Counted from the first letter of the stretch, positions 9,870 through 20,534 are shown. The stretch: 64,000 bases of DNA from Symbiodinium natans (GCA_905221605.1 CAJNDS010001402.1:538501-602500), one strand, 5' to 3'. Made by a program: numbers and translations. The notes: generated by a model from the sequence alone, not told the origin.

Positions 9870-12812
9870 AAACAAAAAGGAAGCTGCCCAGGCCTGATCC
9901 CTTCACGCAGAACTTGAAGGTTGATCAACTCCCGGAGATCAAGGACGGGGACCAAGACTTCAGGGTTTAGCTGGGTATACACTCAGCCCTGCTTAAAACT
10001 CCTAAACCCAAACCCTTGCTGTTGCTTGTTTGGGAACTACAGGGCTTGGGATTTCGGTGCGATGTGCGAAAATCGGACATTTTTACCAACATGCCCACAA
10101 TTTCGGTTGTTGAAGTTGTTTGTTCTTTTCCCCCCCCATTACTTTAGGCAGCCCGAGACCCCAACTCCTTCGTGCCGCACCGCAGATGGCGCCGGTGATC
10201 CACTCCACCTACATGTCCAAGATGATGATCTCGGGATTGAAGGCAGGGGCCTAAACCCTGAACCCAAACCGAAAGGGTCCATCTACACCCATAGAATTAA
10301 AGCTAGGCAGGCCCTGGGGATATTTCATATTTTTCCTTGATTGGGTTGAAGAGGATCATGTTCAGGACTATGTCTCAGAGGGGTTTAAGGGCCATCCTAT
10401 ATTAAGTATCCCTGGCAACAGTGGGTTGGCCCCAAGCTGTCATCGCTCACCCTCACGCGCACCGCTCACCCTGAACCAGCTCTAGGTCCTGAAAGGGGTT
10501 TAGGGTTTAGAGTTTAAGGTTTAGGGTTTATATAGGGTTTAGGGTTCAGGGTAAGGCACTTGCCTTGCTCTCCACCCTGAAATCTCCGGGCGCTTGGAAG
10601 CCCCGACTCCCATCTCCAGCTCATAAGCAGATGGGCTCTGACTGTCTACTTAAGGATTCGGAGGTTATAGCCCAGTGGGTCCATTCGTAGTACTATTATG
10701 GAGTTAGGTACCCAAAAAAACATGCTAAACAGGGTTTGGGGCGCCTACTGTACTCCCATACTAGTACTACAGATGACCCTCTGGGTAGGGTTGAGAGCCT
10801 TGGCGTAGGGCACCCCGCAGCGCCTAGACGTTTTTGTGCACAGGCGGACGTTGATCAGTACATCCGTACGAAGGCCGCGGGCAGGGCCAGCACTACCCCA
10901 AACCCTAAACCCTATGCACCTGGGATGTTCCCCGTATACCAACAGTCCTGAATATGAATTATAGTACCCTTATTATGATTATCCCTATTCAGGACTGTTA
11001 GTCAACGCCTTTTGGGGGCCCATTTGGGGGGTGGGGGGGTCATTGTCGGATATTTATATAAAGACCAAAAGGGAAGACCATCAGCAACTATTCCAAAACC
11101 CCATATGCGCCCTGTTAAGATGAACAGGTTTCAATAGGCCCAAGAAGCGAGGCATTTTTTCATCTTTTGTTGAAAGCTTGAAGACTAATTAGCACTCTCT
11201 CGAGAGGCCCCAAAAGCCCAAAGCCTAAACCTTACACGCTCTCTCCCTCCTAAACTTCCAAAACACCCTCAGCCCTAAACCCTCCGCCCTCCAAAGCCCT
11301 AAACCCTGGAGCCTGAAACCTTGGAGCCCTAAACCCAACAAGCCCTAAACCCTAAACCCAACAAACCCCGTACTAAACCTTAAAAACCTAAACCCTAAAC
11401 CCAACAAACCCAGCAAACCCAACACTCAAAATCCAACAAAGCCTATAAACCCCTACTCAAACGAAAACCCAAACAAAGCCCGTAAACTCTTTGCCGTCGC
11501 AAGGACAAGAGTCACCTCAAGACCATCATGTCGAAGCCGGAGGCTTAGGCGACAGGGCGCCTTGTGGGAGATAAGCCCGAGAGGAGCCCGGGTTCAGGGT
11601 TTAGGGTTTAGGGGGCTATTTTCCTGTTTTCGGAAGTCCTCCAATATAAGAGAAGAGAGAGAATCGGCGCCGTGACCCTTCAGCTGCGACTCCCGGTCAC
11701 TTCCAAGGCTGTTGCTGGAAGACCAGAAGCTTGCGATCGACATGGGGACAAAGCTTGGCTCCTAGCCGCCGGCGCCGGTGGGGGGGGCTGGGGCGGGGGG
11801 GGGGGGTGTTCACTCTATTTGTGTTTTTAGGCTGGGGGGTTGATGAATACCTTCCCTCACGCATCTTTGCACGAGGCTGTTTATGCTCCAGTCGTCTTGC
11901 GGGTAAGTCCTCCTTGGCTTTGGCAATCTCAGTGTCATACGCGTCCGAGGGATCATGGCTGTGGTTCAAGCAGTCCAACCCCTTCGAATCTGTCGTAGTA
12001 TTATGCAAGCAACGGCCCTGAAACCCAAACCCTGAACCCACATCCCCGGAACCCCAAACCCTAAAGCGCCTAAAACCCAAACCGGAAACGCTTTGGGAGT
12101 GTAGGGCTTCAGTGTTTTTGGTGTTCAGGGGTTGCGCAATTTGTCCTGTTTATCTTAGGATGCTTCCCCTCATCTACGGGCTCTGTCAAGCATCAGGAAA
12201 ATATACCTGTTATCTTCAGACTAGACCTACCTCTGGTGGCAACGGTACTGTCATGGGGGACGCTTTAGCCATATAATGCTTCTCGCCCGCAAATTTATTG
12301 CGTAGGACTTAGGCATCCTTGCAATTCATGGCAAGGGCCTTGAAACCCCGGCTTGTGAAGCCTGGAGTCCCTCTACATACAGCTCCATGAACTACACAGA
12401 GTTTTGAGGGGTGAATTTAGGGTTAGGGATTTACTGACGAGGGTTTAGGATTTGGGGTTTCCAGTTAAGTCGTCTTCGTGTAGCGCAGCATAAGGTACAA
12501 CGTGTCCTTGATGAACGCGCCGGCTCCTAAGTGGGGCTCGTGATGCACCTGGTTCCGCATACGTGTTTTGCTGCAAGATTTGGGTTCTTGTTGGACCCTA
12601 AACCCTTAAGCCCTTTTCCACCAAAACTTCTGAAGCCCTAAACGCTATAAACCCTATAGACCTCGCAAAGCCTTCACCCCCTACATGCACCCCATCAGCT
12701 CTCAAAGCCTGAAATCCTAGAAAGCCCACAACTCCGAACCCGAGGCTGACTCTGTACACCGGGGCCAACTGCAACCTCTTCCAGTCGGCGAACTCGCAGA
12801 CAGCGCGAGCTG
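5787..12812 (+). CDS. CNOT1: CCR4-NOT scaffold NOT1, C-terminal exons (part 1)
   Basis: NOT1 is the scaffold of the cytoplasmic CCR4-NOT mRNA deadenylase. Exons, read by eye: 5787-5840 (tentative); 6036-6105 (ends FNQR); 6566-about 6612 (VWYRILMNLM); about 7069-7150 (WKILQAFSDCYL); 7286-about 7372 (FAFAWLELISHKIFM); about 7966-8016 (WQLPRFHRLFARSLA); 8379-8435 (FIGPYLSRIK); 8705-8749 (LYKFALRTLL); 8834-about 8896 (VLLHDYPEFLADYHHAFC); about 9351-9399 (NLILAAFPQNMK); 9892-about 9945 (LPDPFTQNLKVDQLPEI); 10186-10242; 10844-10885 (ADVDQYIRTK); 11504-11542; about 12490-12518 (RYNVSLMNA); 12745-12812 (LTLYTG). Joined, these follow the NOT1 C-terminal domain in order, including split codons at 6105/6566, 9399/9892 and 12518/12745. 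Donors are GT (8750, 9400, 12813) or GC (6106, 7151, 8436, 10243, 10886, 12519), and acceptors are AG|G in most cases. The N-terminal half of the gene must lie further upstream or outside the window. Confidence 0.9.
7966..8056. repeat. TTTAGGG run abutting a NOT1 exon
   Basis: A short TTTAGGG run (about 8019-8050) starts within a few bases of the end of the NOT1 exon that reads RLFARSLA. It illustrates how close the heptads come to splice sites. Confidence 0.7.
8243..8352. repeat. CCCTAAA / CCCTAAAA mixed array in NOT1 intron
   Basis: Alternating 7-mer and 8-mer units form a roughly 15-bp repeat of about six copies, with TCCTAAAA variants. It lies in the NOT1 intron just upstream of the exon at 8379. 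Confidence 0.9.
9832..9872. repeat. C28-A13 homopolymer junction
   Basis: Twenty-eight C followed directly by thirteen A, inside the NOT1 intron, about 20 nt before the AG acceptor of the exon at 9892. It occupies the position where a polypyrimidine tract would be expected. The exact length may be a sequencing artefact. Confidence 0.85.
10497..10541. repeat. degenerate TTTAGGG run
   Basis: Imperfect TTTAGGG/TTTAAGG units within a NOT1 intron. Confidence 0.75.
10941..10999. repeat. perfect 14-bp inverted repeat (hairpin)
   Basis: AACAGTCCTGAATA at 10941-10954 is matched by its exact reverse complement at 10986-10999, leaving a 31-nt AT-rich loop. It lies in the NOT1 intron between the exons at 10844 and 11504. 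It could be a small foldback element or an RNA hairpin in the intron. Confidence 0.8.
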
Positions 12813-13621
12813 GTGTCCCAGTGTCCTGCGCTTTCGGGCTTGGGCTTTACAGGGGAGTTACAAGAACTTTTGCGGGTTATTACAGGGGTTCATAGGTGTC
12901 ACAGGTGTAGGTGTTTCGGGTAAGGTAAGAGCAGTACCCCGCGAGGGGCTTCGAGTCGAAGTATTGGGGGGGGGGGGGGGTGGGATATCGGCGTGATACA
13001 CTTAAGTAAGGAGTCGTGTGTAGAGGTTAGTGTTCAGGGAGCTTCAGGCTTTCGGGTCAGTTTGACACGGGGCGTGGAGAGATTTGGAGAGTGCAACTGA
13101 CCTTGGCTGAAAGTTGCTGAGCAAGACCTGGTTTCGTCCGGTGTGCTTCAGGGTTGAGGGTTCACAGTTTTCAAAGTTGGCAATATGGGTGGCCCCGGGC
13201 TTTCAGCGGTGTACTAAGGCGTACTCAAGTTTCGAGGAGACAAGTGGCCCCAAGACCCTCAATTCAAAGCAAACGCACACATGCAATATCCCAAGCTCTG
13301 AACGAATTTCTAAGGTACTGTTACAGAAACCATGTCGGAGATGGACCAGTTGCCCATAATCCAGGATGCTTCCACTTTCTTCAGCTTCTGCCCTGCTCTC
13401 GCGGAACCGATTTTCGCTCATGTTTCACCAGATCCGATTTTGTACTTATGAATACACCTAAGCTTTTGTGCAGCATTTACTTGAGGGAGTTCTTTCTTTT
13501 GTGCGTACCAAGCAAGAAGGAGACGCAACCCGACTCGAGTCCGGAGTCTTCTCGACACTTTTCATGTCCTAAACTATTTTCAAGGGTCGCCAGATGTCGC
13601 CAGTGCCTTCCCTCCACCGCC
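12813..13621 (+). other. NOT1 intron, upstream flank of nested ankyrin gene
   Basis: The NOT1 intron opens with GTGTCC at 12813. It contains a poly-G tract (about 12966-12981). Near 13576 the sequence CTATTTTCAAG precedes the ankyrin start codon. This is where a trans-splice acceptor for the nested gene would lie, but I cannot fix it. The open frame of the ankyrin gene continues upstream to 13154 without an ATG I would prefer. Confidence 0.5.
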
Positions 13622-15112
13622 ATGCTGCGTGTTTGGTGGACTTCGGGAAAGGAGTTGGCGGCTATGGGTATGGAGGAGCTGAGCGATGTGAGGACTCTGA
13701 AGCAGCACCTGCGCATGAGGCATGGCCTCCCGGTATGTATCCAGCAGCTCATGTCCGGCAACCGCATTTTGGAGGACACTGTGAGACTGGATGCCCCCAT
13801 GGACGTTCAACTAGTGTTGCTGGATGTTTCCAAGAACCCCTCGCGAAGACGCCAAGCTGCAGACGAGCTTGTTGCGTACTGCGCTTTGAAAGGACACGCC
13901 GAGGTTGCACGTCAGCTCTTAAAAGCGGGCACTGACAAGGACTCTCGGGGTTCTTACGGTCGGACAGCTCTTCGCGTCGCATCGGCATCAGGCCATATCG
14001 AGATGGCACGTTTGCTATTGGAAGCTGGTGCTGCGAAGGACGAGCTCGATGAGGGTGGCTCGACAGCCCTTCACGGCGCATCTGCGAATGGTCACATTGA
14101 GATTGTGCGTATGCTTCTGGAAACTGGCGCGGACAAGAACGTGCAAACCAAGAACGGCTCAACAGCCCTTCACTTCGCCACTGACAATGGCCGTGAGGAT
14201 GTTGTGCGTTTGCTTCTGGCTGCTGGCATTCGCAAGGACACCCAGCGATGCAATGGGTCTACGGCCCTTCACCATGCATCGATCGGCCCCGCTCAGATTG
14301 TGCAGGTGCTCTTGGATGCTGGTGCGGACATGGATGCCAGAACAAATTATGGCTGTACAGCCCTCTCCCTGGCATCAAGCCAGGGGAGCACTGAGGTTGT
14401 GCGTTTGTTGCTGAAGGCGGGCAGCAAAACCGACATAAGGACCAACTACGGCTCCACAGCCCTCAGTCTCGCATCTGCCAAAGGCCACGTCGAGATTGTG
14501 CGTTTGCTGCTGGAAGCTGGCGCCCAAAAGGATGTGCAGGACATGTCAGGGCTTACATCCCTTGCCCTGGCAGCTTGTGAAGGGCACATTGACATCGTGC
14601 GCCTGCTGCTGAACGCCGGAGCTGACAAGGCTCTACAGGAGATGAATGGATCGACGGCGCTACACCATGCCTCTGAGAAGGGCCATGTCGAAATTGTGCG
14701 ACTGCTGGTGGAAGCCGGTGCGGATGCAAACGCGAAGACCAGCTTTGGCTCTACGCCCCTAAGTCTCGCATGCGCAAGGAACTATGTTGAAATTGCGCAA
14801 ATCTTGCTAGCGGCTGGTGCTGCAATTGACAAGCAGGACCCTTACGGATTTACACCTCTTAGCCTCGCCTCCTACGAAGGCCACGTTGAGATTGTGCGCT
14901 TGCTGCTTGCAGCCGGCGCCGACAAGGGTGTGCTGGACCAGAATGGTTCTGCAGCAGTTCACCATGCATCTGAGAATGGTCACATCGAAGTGGCTACTTT
15001 GCTGCAGGACAGCTGCGAAGAAATGTCCGCACTGGTGCATGAGGTTTGTAGAGAGCCTCAAGCCTCATACACCTACTTCCTTTCCTGCTTATGCCGCACA
15101 GGACGGCTGTAG
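13622..15112 (+). CDS. ubiquitin-like head plus 12 ankyrin repeats
   Basis: A 496-aa protein. Residues 1-70 form a ubiquitin-like head (MLRVWWTSGKEL, LSDVRTLKQHL, then LDAPMDVQLVLL), a fusion type I associate with Symbiodiniaceae. About residues 80-480 hold twelve ankyrin repeats with the consensus G-STALHxAS-xGHxEIVRLLLxAGAD. Repeat 5 is one residue short (HASIGPAQIV). The likely role is protein-protein interaction in cytosol or nucleus; the partner is unknown. I chose ATG 13622 because the ubiquitin-like fold begins exactly there. The single-exon frame reads to TAG 15110. However, GT at 15044 and AG at 15101 or 15112 would remove a 58- or 69-nt intron and give the alternative ends DGCRTSWMQVPS (stop 15140) or DKLDAGAELKLRR. 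The whole gene lies, same strand, inside the NOT1 intron 12813-17418. It could be a retroposed copy. Confidence 0.93.
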   Translation: MLRVWWTSGKELAAMGMEELSDVRTLKQHLRMRHGLPVCIQQLMSGNRILEDTVRLDAPMDVQLVLLDVSKNPSRRRQAADELVAYCALKGHAEVARQLLKAGTDKDSRGSYGRTALRVASASGHIEMARLLLEAGAAKDELDEGGSTALHGASANGHIEIVRMLLETGADKNVQTKNGSTALHFATDNGREDVVRLLLAAGIRKDTQRCNGSTALHHASIGPAQIVQVLLDAGADMDARTNYGCTALSLASSQGSTEVVRLLLKAGSKTDIRTNYGSTALSLASAKGHVEIVRLLLEAGAQKDVQDMSGLTSLALAACEGHIDIVRLLLNAGADKALQEMNGSTALHHASEKGHVEIVRLLVEAGADANAKTSFGSTPLSLACARNYVEIAQILLAAGAAIDKQDPYGFTPLSLASYEGHVEIVRLLLAAGADKGVLDQNGSAAVHHASENGHIEVATLLQDSCEEMSALVHEVCREPQASYTYFLSCLCRTGRL

Positions 15113-15140
15113 GACAAGCTGGATGCAGGTGCCGAGCTGA

Positions 15141-17418
15141 AGCTTCGACGCGTAGCTGGTCCAGGATGATGAAGAAAGTCTCAAGCCTCATACCTTGTAA
15201 ACCCCTCTCCTCCCCAAAGCCCCAAGCTCCTAAGCCCCAAGCCCCAAACCCTATAAGCCCTACACCCGAAACCTTAAACCTCAATTCCGATCCCAAGCCT
15301 CGGTACCCTCATTCCCCTTTTATGGCAAGTTTCCGTAGTTCCCATGAGGCTCAAAAGGGCTTTCTTTCGGTTTCATAGAACCTAAGCCTTTTCTCCTTTT
15401 CTTTGAGTCTACTACCTTCATCCCGCAAAGCCTTAAAACTTCCTGAAGCAAGTTTTTCCCTTCTGTCGTGTTCCTATAGGTTGCGCCACCAAGCCTGAAC
15501 TTCACCCGTGACAAGAACCCACCTTGACCTCAAAAGCATGCCACAAGGAGTTAGCTTTGATACCCCAGATTTACGGGTTTTCGGCTGTAGCCTTGGGTAG
15601 TTTTAAGCGCACGCAGAAGCAATCCCAAGCCCTCCCTAAACTTGCCACACCCTAAACCCAGCCTGAGACCCAAACGCCCCTAAGCACCCTAAACCCAAAA
15701 CATCCAAAACATTCCTAACCCCATCCCCCCGAGCCTTGAAACCTAAATGTACAATGTTCACAAATGTACACCATAACCCCCCCCTCCCCCCCTTACACCC
15801 TAAGCCCTAAACCCTCAACTCGCCAGAGGCCCAGACGCAAGCTTTCCCGCCGTCGACCCCTAGTCGGGCACTCGAGGGTTCCTGGAGGGGTTTAGGGTTT
15901 AGGGTTTGCTCGGAAATCACCGGGTCCCCACCATCCTGAGAATTTTTTTTCCCGGGCGGCCCGGTCCGAAAGTTCTGCGGGCGTGGCCAGCCGCCCCTGC
16001 CTGCACTAGTCGAGCAAAAAACCCGCTACAGTTAGGCCAATCATGGAAGGAATGCTGATACAGGAATCAAGAAAAAGCAAGTGACTGTGGCCGAGATAGC
16101 TAGTGCTTAGGGTGTGTAGGGTTTAAGGATTTAGGCTGTCGGGTTTAGGGTCTAGAGTTCGGAGCTTAGGGTTTAAGAGTTGGGAAGAGCTTTGAATCCC
16201 TGTAGTGCCCTTCTATCCTTAAAAGGATTGTTGGGTCCTTCAGGCACCATATCTTTGCAACATATTTGCTGGGCTGCCTAGACTCGAAGGTCTCGCAATA
16301 TCCCACCTGCTAAGGGGTGTAGGGTTCGGGTTCAATATTCTAGCTTTGAGGTTCAGGCTTTAGATTTGTGGCTTTAGGGTCTAGGGCTCGGCTGAATTCG
16401 GATTCGATCGGAGTTGGCCGTTGTCCCTGAGCTCCTTGTTAACGGCAACTTCTGCACGCCTACTATCCCAAAAGCGTCTAAACCCCTGAGCACATGCAGA
16501 GTCCTCTCGTCCTCTAGGCACCCAAACCTAAACCACTGAAGCCCCTAAACTCTAAACCACCGAAGCCCCAATCCCTGGACCCCAAAGCCATTCCAGCCCT
16601 AAGCCTAAAACCCGACACCCTGAACCCTTTCAAATCATTCTGACCGGGGTTGTGTCACTTTGTAGGGTCAAGGATACCTTGCTATGGTGGAATGCAGGCT
16701 CTGTAGGGTATTCAAAATATTTGGGGTCGAGTAGGGTCTTTAGAGTTTAAGGTATTTCATGTCAATCAGGGCGACGAGCATCTTACTTTTCTGTCACTTT
16801 CAACCGGGCCCTGCGTCCTGAAGGCTTCCACGTCTCCTGCACCTCTCCTCAACGCCGCGCTCAAATCTAACCAGTTAGAGCTCCTTCGACCACACATCCT
16901 CGACCAAACCAGCACATTGACATGCACGACATCCCTGAGCCCTAAACCCTCGCGACCCTAACTCCCAAATCCCCAAACCCTCTTCAACTCCCATAAGCTC
17001 CTGCAAACCCTTATATACACCCTAAAGCCTATTGCGGAGAAGCCCCAAACCCCCCGCCCCCCCCTCCCCTACAATCCATGGTGGTCTTCTTGGGCCTGTG
17101 CCGACTCTGACCCCTTCAAGCTGCCTAATGAGCCTGATACGATCAGCGCTGACATGAAAGCCTACCTAAAGCCCTAAACAAGAGAGCCTCAATCCTGGGC
17201 CCCGCCTAGGACTCATACACCCCTGCCCTACATCCTAGCGCCCAAAACCTCATACCCGAACCTTCAGGGCGGTTGCTACTCCAAACGTGAACACCCCTAG
17301 GTGGGCATGTCACAAGCTAGGGGTACCCCCAAGATGCCCCTCAATTCAGTAAACATCTTGCTACAGGAAACCCACAAAGGTTGCCGCTTTTTGCGGAAGC
17401 CCAGAAACGAGCCCCTAG
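15141..17418 (+). other. remainder of NOT1 intron
   Basis: No exon was recognised here. It contains degenerate heptads (TTTAGGG at 15887-15907), C-rich runs and many CCCTAAACCC-like fragments. The intron ends with AG at 17417-17418. Confidence 0.6.
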
Positions 17419-20400
17419 GCTTGGAAATCTTCTCCCACCTCCTGGAGAACTTTGACTCAGAGGGCCGATTCCTGCTGCTGCTTGCCTCGAAGGGTTTACA
17501 GGGTTGGGCTTTGGTATTGGTTTGCTAAAGTGTCCTACATGGGTTCAGGGACTGAAATTCTGAAAACCTAAGTTCCAGGCGATTAACTTGAATCCAACTG
17601 CAGGAGGTTCACCACCCGGCTCCCCCCTGTGGTGAGGCTTTACATTTATACGTTGATAGACTTCAGGTAGCACTTCAAACCCTGAACTCCTCTACCCTGA
17701 GCCGGAGACCCGTGTTGAGCACTTGAACATCCCAGACTAAAATAAAGCTGTCGCCTTTTTCCTTAGAGTCCAATTCGGGTGAGTTGTTCATGAGGCCATT
17801 GAGCTTCGGAGACCTTACAAGCCCTGAGCCCTATCGCAATCATCGGCTCTGGCATTCTAGAGTGACTCAGGTTCACGACCATCGCGAACCACTTGTGCGC
17901 AGCCTTGTGAAGTGCGTAGGTTGCAGAGCAAGCTTTGGTGTGCCATCTTCGGTGCCTTGCAGTGTGGCCAGCTATGAGGCTTAGGTTCACAATCCGCCTT
18001 TTGCTGGCCTTCAAGTTTCTGAAGAGACGGAGTACTGCAGCATTCTTTCAGGTTGAAACTCGCACATGTGTCACGTTTCTTGGCTGAGGCGGTTCCCGAA
18101 TCAGCACACGCACTGCTTCAGTGGCTCGGATGAAGTCAACCACCTTCAGTTGAACTTTTTTATGGGCCGTCAGTCTCTTTGTGGGGTTCATATGACAATA
18201 CTTCACACACAGCCCTCCTGAACCCCAGTCCCTGCAAAGAAGCACCAGCAAGAAACTTCTTTTCGCGATCTACCCATGTGTTAAGAACCCACTGATGTAG
18301 TCCAGCTGTACACAGGTTTCCGAGGCCTGCTTTCCGAGATGCCCTGAGCTCCCTAATGTTGTGTGCTTCAATACCCTGAGCCCTAGAAATTAAATTCCAA
18401 ACCCTACACCAAATACTGAATTCCAGGACCTTGGGGGCGGGCTCACACCCTGAAATCTGAACCCTGAACCCATCAGACCTCAGCACGGGAAGGTTGCATC
18501 GTGCTGTGGCTCTTCCACGACACGACCATTCCAGAGGTTCCTGCAGTGGAACAAGAGGATAGGGCTTCGAGTTTAGGAGCCCTGAAAGTTTCTGTAGAAC
18601 TTGCCGGGCTTGGGAGAGATGTTAGTTACGCACAGCACGGCACATTGGTAGCGGCAGCTCTCCTTTCTGCAGCGCAAGCTCCTCAACCCCACACCATGTC
18701 AACGAGGCAAGTTAGCCTCAGTCCTAAATTCACGGAGTTTATTCCATGCTGCCACAGACTCCTCAGAAACTTTTGCCGGGACACCCTAGCTTCCGCGGGT
18801 TAGCTTAATCCATGAGCCCTATGCACCCGAGTTAAGCCACAGCGGCCTAGGGTGCAGCCCTAGCCAGGTGCGGGAGCAGATCACCCGAGTGCTTCTCGAG
18901 CGGCTCATCGTCCACCGGCGCGCCTCCCCATTGGGAGCATTGTGCTTTGGGGGTTCAAGGTTTATGCTCCCAAAGCCCTGCAAACCCCTGGAGGGCCCGC
19001 CTTAATAGGGTTTAACTAGCTTGACGGACTTCAGGGGTTTTCGAGTTCTTCTTTGAGAATTTCAGGGTTTTGGGGCTTAAGGGCGCCAACTCCTTGATGC
19101 TCCGAAACTCCCAGGCAAGATGAACCCGAATCCAAGTGAGCTCTTGGACCAAGGCCCACCTATGCCCCTCAAACCCCTAAAGCCCCATGCCCCCAACTCA
19201 GCTGAACCCTCCACCCTGCTAACCCCTAAACCCTCGGCTCTGAACTCCCAAAACCCTGAACCCTGTAAACCCACAAAGCCCAAACCCTGCCAACGCCAAA
19301 ACCCCCAAACCTTTAACAGGCCCCACCCATGGGGGCTCTTGATCACCTTCATCGAGCTGATCAAGAACCGCAGATACAACTTCTGGAGCCTCGGTTCATT
19401 GGGGCGGCTTCCGGGGTTTGGGGCTTCGGGTTCGAGGAATCTCTGGGGTTTGGGCTGTGAGCTAGAGGGTTCAGCTCAGGTTTTGATAGGTCTACGGTTG
19501 TTTTATGTTGTTTTGATAGGTCCAAGGTTGTTTGTTTTCGAAATGTGATGCATGTGCTGAAGCTCGTCCCTGTCGCCCGATAAATTGGAGCTATGACAGC
19601 TTCAAGCCTGAAAGGACTCAAAGAGACAGAGAGAGAGAGAGAGAGATATATATATATATATATATATAATTAGCTATGTGGATGTGGGTGGGGGAGAAAG
19701 GTTCTTGAATTTCGGACAAAGTTTAGGGACATGTCACGTTCAAAAGCTGTTCAACCTGTTGCTGCTGTGCCAACTGCCGTGGCGATGTGGTGTGCAGCCT
19801 TTTGGCCAACATGATCCCTTCTTTATCGGGTCCTTCAGGGAGCGGGGCTTCTGGGGGGAAATTAGGTACCTAGGCAACCTGAGGGATGGGGAGTATTAGG
19901 GAGCCTTGGGTTGCATACCCCGCTTGAACTTCCCCTCTCTCTTAAGAACCCTAGAACTTTTGGAATGCATCTGGATATTGTTCCTGGTGTGGTGTCATGA
20001 TGTCTAAAGAATCTGCATATACATGGACGTGGCTCTTGACTGCCCAACTGATGTCCTGGATTGGTCTTCTTCATAGCGTTGGTCTTATCCTTTTAAGACC
20101 TGAGGCCGTTTAAGCCCTAGGGCCTACACACTCAACACCTCGAAACCTTAAACCCCCAAAACCTATAGCCTTTGACTCCAACACCCACGAAACAAAGATA
20201 TTGAGCCGCTGGGTTGTTCAGTCGTAGCCCAGCTTCCAGACGCAATTCATGCGCGAGGGATGGGGTGGGGGGGGGGGGGGGTATCAGAAGGAATCAGAAG
20301 GGACTTTTTTCATTACCACTCAAAGACTTAAGTTCGAGAATCGACATTCTTCATCTCAAAACTGGCCGCTGGATCAACATGTCCTGTCGTAGTTGCCTTC

Positions 20401-20534
20401 CTTGTGGAGACGGGGGTCACATGTACTGGGACTGCGACACAAGCAACAGCCAGCAAAGGAACTATCCGTTCGTGTGCTCAGCGCCAGAGGTCCTCAGGGC
20501 ATGTGGTCAGGGGCCAGGAGACGTTTTGAGTTGA
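17419..20534 (+). CDS. CNOT1: CCR4-NOT scaffold NOT1, C-terminal exons (part 2, gene end)
   Basis: This continues the NOT1 frame across the 4.6-kb intron: GCT-G at 12812 joins GC-TTG at 17419, giving A-G-L-E-I-F. Exons: 17419-about 17490 ([16 protein letters not shown]); 17795-17820 ([11 protein letters not shown] donor); about 18495-18536 ([16 protein letters not shown] donor); 18868-18917 ([18 protein letters not shown] donor); 19320-19385 ([17 protein letters not shown], donor GA at 19386); 20459-20534 ([15 protein letters not shown], then stop). All are near-diagnostic blocks of the NOT1 C-terminal (SHD) domain, which binds the NOT2/NOT3 module. The codon split at 18917/19320 rebuilds the invariant Arg of RPHPWG. 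The codon split at 19385/20459 rebuilds the Trp of the conserved FWN. The protein ends about 15 residues after the conserved CAPE block, close to the usual end. A short stretch between 17820 and 18495 (the SHTHYFS equivalent) was not located. Confidence 0.92.
19627..19669. repeat. (GA)n(TA)n microsatellite
   Basis: About ten GA followed by about twelve TA dinucleotides, in the last NOT1 intron. Confidence 0.9.
20394..20435 (+). other. orphan CCHC zinc-knuckle coding motif
   Basis: An open frame (20214-20534) reads [14 protein letters not shown], an exact C-x2-C-x4-H-x4-C zinc knuckle as found in retroelement Gag proteins and RNA-binding proteins. It sits in the last NOT1 intron, in the same frame as and 24 nt upstream of the terminal NOT1 exon. 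It may be a retroelement scrap, an alternative exon, or chance. Confidence 0.4.

Noticed and set aside
13622-15112. Ankyrin repeats as part of the NOT1 protein
   Set aside because: NOT1 exons on both sides join in frame without it, its own ubiquitin-like start is present, and NOT1 proteins have no ankyrin repeats.
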